The notes below the pieces were generated by a model, which saw nothing but the letters and a program-made list of their open reading frames with translations, searched no databases and was not told the origin of the DNA. This document shows positions 17,024-24,564 of a stretch of DNA of 64,000 nucleotides, one piece after another. The number at the start of each line of letters is the position of its first letter. The first letter of the stretch is position 1. The DNA comes from Deltaproteobacteria bacterium (GTDB lineage: Bacteria; Desulfobacterota; Desulfobacteria; Desulfobacterales; B30-G6): assembly GCA_022340465.1 (NCBI GenBank), contig JAJDNW010000066.1, positions 26,119 through 90,118 of the forward strand. Reading direction: 5' to 3'. The position numbers and the translations under genes were made by a program.

Positions 17024-17878
17024 TTGAAAAAAATCGGATTGGTTGTCAAACCGGATGTGGTCGTGCGTAAACGGGCGGACATTTTTGCCGCCTGGCTTGC
17101 AGAAAGATCAGTCGAGGTGGTCCGCAGGGATCTCCCTTCACCCGGCCTCGAGAAAACCGGCGAGCCCCGCCCCTCTGCCCCGTCGGACTTAAGCTGCGTG
17201 TTCGTCCTCGGCGGTGACGGGACCTTCCTGAGCGCCGTGCGCTGGATCGGCGCCAACCGCATCCCTGTATTGGGCGTTAAATTCGGCGAAGTCGGATTTC
17301 TGGCGGACACCACCGAGAGTAACCTGACCCGGGCGGCCGAAGCCGTGCTGGCAGAAACGTTCACCACGCTGCCGCGCATGCGGCTGCTGGTCAGGGTCCT
17401 GCGGGAGGAAAACGAAATCACCCGGCAGACGATTCTCAACGATGCGGTCATCAACCGGGGGGCCCTGGCCCGCCTGGCCCACGTCAAGACGTACATCGAC
17501 GACCAGTTCCTCACCGAATACCGGGCCGACGGCCTGATCATCTCCACCCCCACGGGTTCGACGGCATATTCCCTTGCCGCCGGCGGTCCGGTGGTGCACC
17601 CGGCGGTGGACAGCATCTTGCTGGCCCCCATCTGCCCGTTTACCCTGACCAACCGGCCGTTGATCGTACCCGATGATGTGTGCATCAGGCTCAAACTGGC
17701 CAAGGGGGCCTCGGACATCCTGCTGACCTTCGACGGTCAAGCCGGCATCGAAATCGACGAACGCGACACCATCATCGTCCGCAAGGACGACCAGCCCGTG
17801 CACATGATCATCCTGCCGGAACACACCTATTACGATGTGCTCAAGACCAAGCTCAGGTGGTCGGGGGGAAGGGTTTGA
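17024..17878 (+). CDS. nadK: NAD kinase
   Basis: A 284-aa NAD(+)/NADH kinase that makes NADP(+). The start is TTG at 17024, giving MKKIGLVVKPD, with AGGAGA ten bases upstream. The ATP-binding GGDGT motif (FVLGGDGTFLSAVRWI), the catalytic/NAD-binding NDAVINRG and the conserved TPTGSTAYSLAAGGPVVHP are all present, and the length is typical. It is transcribed divergently from the liv operon; a -10-like TATAAA at 16968-16973 is a weak promoter candidate. Confidence 0.96.
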   Translation: MKKIGLVVKPDVVVRKRADIFAAWLAERSVEVVRRDLPSPGLEKTGEPRPSAPSDLSCVFVLGGDGTFLSAVRWIGANRIPVLGVKFGEVGFLADTTESNLTRAAEAVLAETFTTLPRMRLLVRVLREENEITRQTILNDAVINRGALARLAHVKTYIDDQFLTEYRADGLIISTPTGSTAYSLAAGGPVVHPAVDSILLAPICPFTLTNRPLIVPDDVCIRLKLAKGASDILLTFDGQAGIEIDERDTIIVRKDDQPVHMIILPEHTYYDVLKTKLRWSGGRV

Positions 17879-17882
17879 GAAT

Positions 17883-17971
17883 CCAGAAGTCAGAGGTCGG
17901 ATGCCTGAAGCATGGGGCAGGAGCGATTCAACCATATTCGACGTTGGATGTTCGATGTTCATTTTTCAATA
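17883..17971. repeat. Heptanucleotide-periodic repeat locus 1
   Basis: A short array (CAGAAGT, CAGAGGT, CGGATGC) is followed by a spacer (17900-17936) and then five exact-period 7-nt units: TTCGACG, TTGGATG, TTCGATG, TTCATTT, TTCAATA (17937-17971). The first array plus spacer (17891-17934) matches 22452-22496 closely. Confidence 0.75.
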
Positions 17972-18051
17972 GAGTGAAGACAGGCGACTCAAAATCGAAA
18001 AAATGACAACTAATGGTTAATTGCTGACCGCACGCTCCTCCAATATATCAT

Positions 18052-18115
18052 CACGCCAACACGCCATACCCCCAGCACTCCAATACCCCAATACGCCGTT
18101 ACGCCAGTACCCCGA
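18052..18115. repeat. Octanucleotide-periodic degenerate tandem array
   Basis: Eight consecutive 8-nt units with no slip in period: CACGCCAA, CACGCCAT, ACCCCCAG, CACTCCAA, TACCCCAA, TACGCCGT, TACGCCAG, TACCCCGA. Most fit YACNCCAN. Units vary at defined positions, unlike a simple microsatellite. Confidence 0.8.
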
Positions 18116-18204
18116 CACACGGATTTGCGGCCAACTCCACGTCCCCTGACCTGACCGGGATGACCAGGCGTACCTGATGGAATAAACACGGCGTAGCCGT
18201 TGTC

Positions 18205-18261
18205 TAAAAGAAAACCGTGGGGATTTTTAACGATTTTAAAAATTCCCACGGTTTTCTTTTA
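18205..18261. terminator. 26-bp near-perfect inverted repeat at the end of the MCE gene
   Basis: Arms 18205-18230 and 18236-18261 differ at one position (a G-U pair) around a 5-nt loop. The GC core is flanked by A/T runs on both sides. The stop codon TAA of the minus-strand MCE gene is the outermost part of the right arm. It is the same architecture and arm length as 11814-11871. Confidence 0.8.
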
Positions 18262-19302
18262 GCGTAAATGGGTCTCGGTGTTGCCCACCACCGGCGGTGG
18301 CGGCAGCTTGGAGCGAATGAGAATATTTTTCTTGAGCGCCTGAATGATCATGTTCACATTATCGAGCTCCTCTCTGGCATCGTAAATGCCCTGAACCGCC
18401 GAACCGGTCAGCTCGGGAATGTCCCGGCTTCCCTTTTCGGCGTTCTCTATGATGCGTTGAATCTTGGGCATGTTGGCCTGAAACGCTTCGAGCAGGCTGC
18501 GAATAAGCCCTATACTCTCGGCGACCTCCTCCCTGACAGATTCCAGTTGGGCCAGGTTTTCCTGCAGTATGTCCATGGTGGCGGGCGTTTTCGCGCTGGC
18601 GACGGCAAGCTGATCCAGAATGACGTCCACCTTGTCGAGTCCGCCCAGCGCTGCATCCATCAGTTCGGAAGAATACAGCATGCGCCCGGCGGTCCCCTCC
18701 CCGGCCTGGACATGGCCGGCAATCTTCGCGGCATGCTGCGCGGTTTTGTTTAAATTTTCGATGGCCTGCAGGAAGGGGCCTTCGGGATCGTTGATGGTGT
18801 CCATGAAAACGGAAAAACGCTGAACGGCTACCACCAGGTCTTTGGCGGTTTTCTCCACCTCCAGCTCTTCGATATAGTCGCCGATGCTTTTCCTGGCCAC
18901 CGAGGTCAACTCGCCACCGGGCGGTACCAGGGGGCTGTCAACCGATCCGGGCAGGATCGCGATGTACTCCGAGCCGATAAAAGTGGGGCTTTCCACCTTG
19001 GCCACCACGTCGGTTCGAATGCGGGACGCGTAAAGATCGAGGATAGCCAGGCGTATCCGGACGTGATTATCGACGAGACTGACCGCTTTTACCTTGCCGA
19101 TGTCGGTTTCAAGGTATTTGACGGCCGCACCGGGTTTCAGGTTGTAGCTTGCGTTAAAGGACGTATAATAGGTGTTGTATTTTCGAAACCAGTTTTTACC
19201 GCGGCCCAGAAGGACGACCGTGGACAACAGCAGCACCAGAATGCTCAGCATGAAGATGCCGACCACCCGTTCCATGACGCTGTATTTAAACCTGGTATGC
19301 AT
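18259..19302 (-). CDS. MlaD-like MCE domain protein
   Basis: A 347-aa protein with one N-terminal membrane helix (about residues 13-33), a single MCE/MlaD domain (about 42-120: YYTSFNASYNLKPGAAVKYLETDIGKVKAV) and a long helical C-terminal part (about 150-320) that may form a coiled coil or needle, ending in a Pro-rich tail. MCE proteins form periplasmic hexameric rings that carry lipid between permease and outer membrane. It is the third gene of mlaE-like, pseudo-ATPase, mlaD-like; its start overlaps the preceding gene by 17 bp. No MlaB (STAS) or MlaC gene is nearby. Confidence 0.88.
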   Translation of the reverse strand: MHTRFKYSVMERVVGIFMLSILVLLLSTVVLLGRGKNWFRKYNTYYTSFNASYNLKPGAAVKYLETDIGKVKAVSLVDNHVRIRLAILDLYASRIRTDVVAKVESPTFIGSEYIAILPGSVDSPLVPPGGELTSVARKSIGDYIEELEVEKTAKDLVVAVQRFSVFMDTINDPEGPFLQAIENLNKTAQHAAKIAGHVQAGEGTAGRMLYSSELMDAALGGLDKVDVILDQLAVASAKTPATMDILQENLAQLESVREEVAESIGLIRSLLEAFQANMPKIQRIIENAEKGSRDIPELTGSAVQGIYDAREELDNVNMIIQALKKNILIRSKLPPPPVVGNTETHLR

Positions 19303-19966
19303 GTCCCCCTTCGCTCAACCGCCCCATGCGTAGCACTAAGGCCCGATTGGATACACTGTCAATAAAATTCTTGTCGTCCGAGGTGAACACCACGGGCACC
19401 CCCCGATCCATCGCACCGCGTAACAGCCAATCATACAGGAAAAACCGCGTATATCCCAGGTAATTTTCCGGATTTTCCATCAAAAGCAGGCTGCTGGCCT
19501 TGACGATTTCACGGATCACGATGGCGGCACGCAGGTCGGCCTGGTCCATGTCCTGCGGACGCCGGTCCATCTTGTCGGCAATGGAAAAATGGCGGCACAG
19601 TTCGAAGGTTTCATCCTCGACCCTCGCGGACAGGTCGTTGGCGCCATAGCTGCGCATCAGGGTCAGGTTTTCCCTGAGGGACCGATTGCTGATCAGGGCC
19701 GAACGGGTCGTGATGAAGCCGATGCTTTTTTTCAGCGGAAGCAGGGTGATGGGGTTCGAAAAATCCAAAAGCCTCCCCTCGAAAAAATACGCGCCTTCGA
19801 CGGGTGTGTCCAGGGTGGTAAGCGCCCTGAACAGCAGGTGCACGGCATGCGTGCTGTCGGCATCCAGCCAGCAAACATCACCCGTGGAGATGGCAAGGCT
19901 GAATCTGTCCAGCGCCCCCTCCTCCGAAACAGGCAAAAGGTAATCCTTGAGTTCGATGCGTATCAT
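19286..19966 (-). CDS. Degenerate ABC ATPase-like subunit (MlaF position) lacking catalytic motifs
   Basis: A 226-aa protein that aligns with ABC ATPases in layout and sits where mlaF is expected. The N-terminal part (DRFSLAISTGD, then LTTLDTPVEGAYFFEG) and the Q-loop-like stretch (KKSIGFITTRSALISNRSLREN) fit the fold. Every catalytic motif is lost: Walker A is WLDADSTHAVHLL (residues 33-45), the signature is DMDQADLRAAI (139-149), Walker B with the catalytic Glu is LLLMENPENYL (160-170), and the H-loop is VVFTSDDKNF. The frame is open and overlaps the genes on both sides, so this is not a decayed gene. It cannot be expected to hydrolyse ATP; a structural or regulatory role is inferred. Confidence 0.8.
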   Translation of the reverse strand: MIRIELKDYLLPVSEEGALDRFSLAISTGDVCWLDADSTHAVHLLFRALTTLDTPVEGAYFFEGRLLDFSNPITLLPLKKSIGFITTRSALISNRSLRENLTLMRSYGANDLSARVEDETFELCRHFSIADKMDRRPQDMDQADLRAAIVIREIVKASSLLLMENPENYLGYTRFFLYDWLLRGAMDRGVPVVFTSDDKNFIDSVSNRALVLRMGRLSEGGHAYQV

Positions 19967-19973
19967 GGCCTCA

Positions 19974-20747
19974 CTACAGATAAAACAGCGCTGAAATCAA
20001 AACATTGAGCACCAGGCAAAAGAAAAAACACTCAACCGCGGCCCTGGAGGCTGCCACCGGGACCTCGGTGATGTGCTTGCGCACATTCAAGCCGTGGTAG
20101 GTGCTCGTCGCCGTAATGGTTATACCGAAACAAACGGCCTTGAACAGCCCCACGGCAATGCCGGAAACGGTAATGGCACCGGCGATCTGCCGTAAAAAAT
20201 CGGCCACCGGCAGATGGGTGATCGTCCACACCACCCCATACCCGCCGATAATGGCCACGATGTCGAATACCACGAAAAGGCACAGGATTGCCATGGTAAT
20301 GCCGATCAAACGGGGTATGCACACAAACCAGACAACGTCGATCCCCAACATCTCCAGGGCATCGATCTCGTGGAGAACCTGCATGTATCCCGTCTCGATG
20401 GTGACCGCGGTGGCCGACCGCAGAATGATCAACAGGGCCGTTATGGCGGGTCCCAGTTCCCTGACGATCAGGATCACGGCAATGCTCCCCAAATCGTATT
20501 GAGCGGACAGCTTGCTGAACTGAATGATGATGGCGCTTCCGATGATCAACGCAACAGGGATAATGATGCTCAACGCCTGAACGGCGGTGAAGTAAATCTG
20601 CTCCAATGCGACTCGCCGGACCAGCGTACGGCCTTCCCTGGGCCTCCTGAACAGCATGAGCAGGAGTGTGGATGCAAAGGTGAGCAGGGTCGTAACGTGG
20701 TCGAAGGAACGTATGGTTCTGCGGCCGATGAGTCTTGTTATTGACAT
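19974..20747 (-). CDS. MlaE-like ABC permease (MCE-associated)
   Basis: A 257-aa inner-membrane protein of the MlaE/Ttg2B permease family, normal length, with five or so helices. The family block is recognisable (IVRELGPAITALLIILRSATAVTIETGYM, then EIDALEMLGIDVVWFVCIPRLIG), but the usual GRxGxA before the ElGtM element reads LRSATAV, so it is divergent. It would exchange phospholipid across the inner membrane with the MCE ring. It is first in the operon, 7 bp before the pseudo-ATPase. Confidence 0.88.
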   Translation of the reverse strand: MSITRLIGRRTIRSFDHVTTLLTFASTLLLMLFRRPREGRTLVRRVALEQIYFTAVQALSIIIPVALIIGSAIIIQFSKLSAQYDLGSIAVILIVRELGPAITALLIILRSATAVTIETGYMQVLHEIDALEMLGIDVVWFVCIPRLIGITMAILCLFVVFDIVAIIGGYGVVWTITHLPVADFLRQIAGAITVSGIAVGLFKAVCFGITITATSTYHGLNVRKHITEVPVAASRAAVECFFFCLVLNVLISALFYL

Positions 20748-20937
20748 CGAAAAATTCTTACACTATATTACACAAAAAGGTCAACAAAATTAGATAAATA
20801 TAATATCGTCGCCTGCCCTGCGGCGCAAGCGCCGCAAACCGGTGACATGCAATAAAGGCGCCTGACAATACCGTGCCGGCTGCCATGGACAGGGACAACC
20901 GGCACCGTTTATTTTTTAAAGAAAAACCGGTTTTGGA

Positions 20938-21915
20938 ATGATTTTCGGCCAAAGGCTTATGGTAATCACCATTCCCGTGAAACGCCGGAGCAGAAAACGA
21001 CATCGGGTAAGAGCCAACCGTGCACACGGCTGGGCGCTGAAAATATGCGTTTACTCGGCGGCGCTTGCGCTGTTCGGCTGGGCCCTGAACGGTCAGAGTA
21101 TGGCGACCGGCCTAGCGGATGTCGTCGAAAGCGGCCCCCACGGCACCATCAACTGGACTCTCGGTGTGCTCAGCACCAGCGGCGTTGCGACCCCCCCGGA
21201 AAAAAGCGAAGCCAAAAGTGCGGAAGAGCTTCAGGAAGCGCAAAAAAATGCCATCAGCCTTGCACGCCGGCACATGATGGCTCTCGTTCTCAAAACCAGG
21301 GTCGATTCTGAGCGCTCGATTGAAAGCCTCGTCGCCAATAATGACTTGATGATGACCAAGGTGGAAACGCTGGTGAAGGGAGTCAAAGCGACCGGGCAGA
21401 CGTATCTATCGGACGGAACCGTCGAAATCACCATGCAGATGAACATGTACGGAGGCTTCGCCCAACTGGTTCTGCCGGAAGAAATCAGACAGATAGAACC
21501 CATCAAAACGGTAGCCAATGGCCATAAAACCGCCAAAGGCACGCTTCAGCCTTCCGACCCAAAACCTGAGAAGGAAATCTTTACCGGGCTCGTTGTCGAC
21601 GCCCGCGGGATTCAGTTTTCCCCGGCCATGGCACCCGTCATCGTCGATGAAAAAGCCAGGGAGGTTTACGGCTCGGCCTTTGCCAGCCGCGAGTTCGCCG
21701 TGCAGCAGGGAATGTGCGGCTATACCCGGGACATGCAGATGGCCGGACAGGATCCCAGGGTGGCGGGGAAGCCGCTGGTCGTCAAGGGCCTGGGGACGGA
21801 AAAAGGCCGGCAGGCAACCATCGTTATCAGCAATGCCGACGCCTCGAAAATTAAAAGCGCCTCGGAGCATCTTTCCTTTTTAAAACGATGCCGCGTGGTG
21901 ATTGTCGTCGATTAG
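20938..21915 (+). CDS. LPP20-like domain protein, exported
   Basis: A 325-aa protein (or 318 aa if it starts at 20959, which has AAAGG upstream). The N-terminus is very basic (KRRSRKRHRVRANRAHG) before a hydrophobic segment (LKICVYSAALALFGWALNG), so it is membrane-anchored or exported; no lipobox Cys follows. The middle contains the LPP20-type alpha/beta repeat (AQKNAISLARRHMMALVLKTRVDSE ... DGTVEITMQMNMYGGF), and a second domain (TGLVVDARGIQFSPAMAPVIVDE to CRVVIVVD) resembles the end of FlgT/LPP20-like proteins. The TPR lipoprotein gene follows 8 bp later. Function unknown; an envelope role is likely. Confidence 0.7.
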   Translation: MIFGQRLMVITIPVKRRSRKRHRVRANRAHGWALKICVYSAALALFGWALNGQSMATGLADVVESGPHGTINWTLGVLSTSGVATPPEKSEAKSAEELQEAQKNAISLARRHMMALVLKTRVDSERSIESLVANNDLMMTKVETLVKGVKATGQTYLSDGTVEITMQMNMYGGFAQLVLPEEIRQIEPIKTVANGHKTAKGTLQPSDPKPEKEIFTGLVVDARGIQFSPAMAPVIVDEKAREVYGSAFASREFAVQQGMCGYTRDMQMAGQDPRVAGKPLVVKGLGTEKGRQATIVISNADASKIKSASEHLSFLKRCRVVIVVD

Positions 21916-21923
21916 GAGAAAAC

Positions 21924-22292
21924 ATGAGACCAAGACTGATAAGCATTATCTGTATTGCAGGCTTGTTGCTGACCGTCATCGCCTGTGGTCCGGACAGTAT
22001 ATTTTTAAAATACGGCTTGGACACGCCGGCACACCATACGGACAACGGCTACCGGTTTCTGGATAACAAAAAATATGACGCCGCCTTTGGCGAGTTCAAC
22101 CGGGCCATCGAACTCGACCCCAACTACTCACCGGCCTACGTCGGATTGGGATTGGCCTACGGTTTTCGCGGCAGCCCGGAAAAAGCCGTGGCAACCATGC
22201 AAAAGGCCCGGGAACTGGCCCGGGACGAGGAGCAGCGCAAGCTTGTCGATGACGGGTTCGAAAAGCTGAAACAAATGGGCATTGCCAACTAA
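21924..22292 (+). CDS. TPR-repeat lipoprotein
   Basis: A 122-aa lipoprotein. The start at 21924 follows AGGAGA. The signal ends in a lipobox (LLTVIACGPD). The mature part has about two tetratricopeptide repeats: TDNGYRFLDNKKYDAAFGEFNRAIELDPNY and PAYVGLGLAYGFRGSPEKAVATMQKARELA. It is translationally close to the LPP20-like gene (8 bp), so the two may form an envelope complex; TPRs usually scaffold protein contacts. Confidence 0.85.
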   Translation: MRPRLISIICIAGLLLTVIACGPDSIFLKYGLDTPAHHTDNGYRFLDNKKYDAAFGEFNRAIELDPNYSPAYVGLGLAYGFRGSPEKAVATMQKARELARDEEQRKLVDDGFEKLKQMGIAN

Positions 22293-22413
22293 ATGAGGCT
22301 CTTCCGAAAGACGCGTACTTATGCATCCACCCCCGCCTGAAAACGGCCTTTGAATGGTTACCGATAAGGATCCGAGGGGCCGAAGATTCAAGTAGCCGAG
22401 GGTAAAACCATAG

Positions 22414-22550
22414 AGATCAGAGGCCGGAGGTCAGATATCAGAAGTCAGAAGCCAGAGGTCGAATGCCTGAAGCATGGAGAAAGGGCAATTGAACCACCCC
22501 GGTCAAGCACTGGATCACTCGACCCCTTGAGCCCTCGGCCCCTGGACCCT
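22414..22550. repeat. Heptanucleotide-periodic repeat locus 2 (inverted pair)
   Basis: Array A, 22414-22462, seven exact 7-nt units: AGATCAG, AGGCCGG, AGGTCAG, ATATCAG, AAGTCAG, AAGCCAG, AGGTCGA. A spacer of about 50 nt follows. Array B, near 22515-22550, read on the minus strand, is also 7-periodic (AGGGTCC, AGGGGCC, GAGGGCT, CAAGGGG, TCGAGTG). Parts of A and B are complementary. Array B is inside the 3' end of the receiver gene. Confidence 0.75.
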
Positions 22551-23066
22551 TCTTAAAATGACGGGTTCCGGTTTGTAGCTGCCGGAATTGACCTGGTCCC
22601 AGAAGGTCTTCTCATCCTCCATCCAGCGGGAGCCGAATTTTTTGTTGAAGACGCCTCCCAGGCGCTGAAACATACGTTTCAGGCCGGTGCTGTAGCCGAC
22701 GGTCAACACGTCTTCCAGAAAATCAGTGATATCCGCCATCGACTCTTTGGGGATGTAGGCGCGGGCGCCCATTTCAATGGAACGCTTGAGATCATCGATG
22801 GAAAATGCATGGGCGGTCAGCATCACGGTGGGAAAACCCAGGTGCACGGAAGCGTTGAGAAGGTCGTATCCGCGTACCCCCATGATGTCCAGAATAACGG
22901 CATCGTAGGTCCAGGACCTGAGTAAATGAAAGCCGGTTTCGTAATCGGATGCACGATCGAAGATGAGATCGTCATAGTCTTCGAGCAGGTCTGCCAGCGA
23001 CTCGAGGATGTCGGGCTCGTCGTCCACCGCCAGTATGCGTTTGCCGTTCAGGATGCTTTCGGTCAT
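22515..23066 (-). CDS. Orphan response-regulator receiver protein
   Basis: A 183-aa protein with an N-terminal CheY-like receiver domain (about residues 8-122): acidic pocket VDDEPD, phosphoacceptor Asp in AVILDIMGVRGYDL, Thr in VMLTAH and Lys in YIPKES. The remaining 60 residues (GLKRMFQRLGGVFNKKFGSRW) carry no DNA-binding or enzymatic output domain. The last ten or so residues (RRVQGPRAQGVE) are encoded by a heptanucleotide repeat array, so the C-terminus appears to have been replaced or extended by repeat sequence. The start at 23066 is favoured over 23075 by spacing to GAAGG. No kinase is adjacent. Confidence 0.85.
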   Translation of the reverse strand: MTESILNGKRILAVDDEPDILESLADLLEDYDDLIFDRASDYETGFHLLRSWTYDAVILDIMGVRGYDLLNASVHLGFPTVMLTAHAFSIDDLKRSIEMGARAYIPKESMADITDFLEDVLTVGYSTGLKRMFQRLGGVFNKKFGSRWMEDEKTFWDQVNSGSYKPEPVILRRVQGPRAQGVE

Positions 23067-23084
23067 GGCACTCATCCTTCTTTT

Positions 23085-23342
23085 TTAAATGTACCTGATT
23101 TTTTCCTTGACATCTTTCCTGGGGGTAGCAGCCGGTTGATCCGCCGGTTTGCCGATGCAGATCAGGGAAACGGGTGTTCTGTTGTCAGGAATTCCCAATA
23201 TCTGTCTGAGCGCCTTTTTGTCATAGAAAATAAACCAGAGGGAGCCCAGGCCCAAGGCATGCGCCGATAGAAGCATGTTTTGAATGGCGGCCGCGCAGGC
23301 CAGCTGGTAGCCGACGCCGCCTTCTTCCTGAAACATATCCAC
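23085..23342 (-). pseudogene. Truncated nitroreductase family protein (C-terminal half)
   Basis: An 85-aa frame that matches only the second half of nitroreductase-fold proteins: GGVGYQLACAAAIQNMLLSAHALGLGSLWFIFYDKKALRQILGIPDN, then VSLICIGKPADQPAATPRK. The N-terminal half with the FMN-binding RRSIR-type motif is absent, and a TAG lies in frame four codons before the GTG. The 140 bp upstream carry no nitroreductase-like translation in any frame. It ends just upstream of the receiver gene and abuts the J-domain gene, so an old deletion or insertion probably removed its 5' part. Confidence 0.7.
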
Positions 23343-23482
23343 GCCCGTGGACTATATTACATTTACGCGCTGCAGGCAACCGCCTTGCCGGCAGCCGCTT
23401 GGAATACATTTTTTCGGAACAAAACGGATGACAAGCGCTATACGGGGCTGCATAAACCCGATAATTCTGATATGCTGCATGC

Positions 23483-24481
23483 ATGTATCTGGCCCGGACC
23501 ACCTTAGAACGCCACACCCGTTTTAGCATACGGAGCACCTACCGGGACGGAAGCGTGCTAAGAAGCCGCACCGTCTTCGACCTGGGCACCGACCCTTCCC
23601 GGTTCATCGTCTACCCCGGCGGCAGGGGATATTATTTCGACGAAGCCATGGAGGAGGAGCTGCGCAGCCAGGGGCTCGATCCGACCCAGGATGAAATGGA
23701 CCGGATTTTCTGGGAATTTCTCGACCCCGAGATCAAAAGGGCGATCAACGGTTTTCAGCGCACTTCCCGCAAGGGCGCCACCGGTGGCGATACAACCGGC
23801 GAAAGGGTGCACATATTCGACCGGCGGCGCGTCCATTACCTGAAATTCGCCCAGACAGACCAGCGCAATCTCGCCCGCATGCCGGCCAAGCTGTTCCGTC
23901 ATCTCAACGGCAAGTCACGCGATGAAATCGAGCAGTGTTTTCTTTCAGAAGAGCGCATATTGAAAAGGCACGAGCTGAAAAGATATGTGTGCACGATTTT
24001 CGATCTGCTGCCTGCATTCCGGGAAATTTCCCGCCGCTTCACGGCCCAACCGCTGCAGAGCGACGCGGTCCGGGATAGCATGGACCATGCGTTTATCGAC
24101 GCCGTCTGCCGGCTCGCCGACGACCGCGTGTTCTGGAAGGGAACGCATGCCGCCCCTGTTCTGCAGGAATACCTGGTGCGATATGTGATCTTTTATTTTG
24201 ACAATGAATTCCCCATAAGATCTCCTCTGGAAGGCTTTTTAAACGATTTCATGAACCGGCACCGGCGCTATGTGCCCCCCAAAAAAGTGCGCCTGAGCAT
24301 GGAGGAGGCCGGCCGCCTGTTTAAAACCGACTGGAAGACGCTCGAACGGATGGATGCAAAGACCCTGACAAAATTGTACCGCCGGCAGGCCTTGAGGCAC
24401 CATCCCGACCAGGGGGGCGACAAGAAGAAGTTTATCAGGCTGACCGCGCTCTACAAACACCTCATGCAAAGAAAATGTTGA
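23483..24481 (+). CDS. J-domain (DnaJ-like) protein with unknown N-terminal domain
   Basis: A 332-aa protein. The C-terminal 55 residues form a J domain: MDAKTLTKLYRRQALRHHPDQGGDKKKFIRLTALYKHL, with the HPD tripeptide that stimulates DnaK. The first 270 residues have no domain I recognise; they are charged and predicted mixed helix/strand (YRDGSVLRSRTVFDLGTDPSRFI, EYLVRYVIFYFDNEFPI). J domains at the C-terminus are typical of client-specific co-chaperones. The ATG at 23483 lacks a clear ribosome-binding site. A plausible role is to bring an unknown client to DnaK. Confidence 0.8.
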   Translation: MYLARTTLERHTRFSIRSTYRDGSVLRSRTVFDLGTDPSRFIVYPGGRGYYFDEAMEEELRSQGLDPTQDEMDRIFWEFLDPEIKRAINGFQRTSRKGATGGDTTGERVHIFDRRRVHYLKFAQTDQRNLARMPAKLFRHLNGKSRDEIEQCFLSEERILKRHELKRYVCTIFDLLPAFREISRRFTAQPLQSDAVRDSMDHAFIDAVCRLADDRVFWKGTHAAPVLQEYLVRYVIFYFDNEFPIRSPLEGFLNDFMNRHRRYVPPKKVRLSMEEAGRLFKTDWKTLERMDAKTLTKLYRRQALRHHPDQGGDKKKFIRLTALYKHLMQRKC

Positions 24482-24564
24482 CGATCCGGCTAAAAACTGG
24501 AAGAACGCTATGATGGTTGGTGTTTTGTTTTTAAGATACCTGTTTCCCAATATAAGGCGAATAG

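Larger units (their letters stand above)
17879..18258. other. Gene-free region with degenerate tandem repeats
   Basis: No gene is supported here. A minus-strand frame at 18010-18249 is an artefact of the repeat (its translation is itself repetitive). The region holds the heptamer locus at 17883-17971, the octamer array at 18052-18115 and the large terminator palindrome at 18205-18261. Confidence 0.75.

Noticed and set aside
18052..18115. Could this be a CRISPR array?
   Set aside because: Units are 8 nt without spacers of constant length, and no cas genes are present; the same applies to the heptamer loci.
18010..18249. 79-aa minus-strand frame
   Set aside because: Its sequence is just a translation of the octamer array with repetitive residues; no ribosome-binding site.
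19286..19966. Reading the degenerate ABC protein as a pseudogene
   Set aside because: The frame is complete, overlaps its downstream neighbour, has no internal stop and keeps ABC-like length and order, so active maintenance is likelier.
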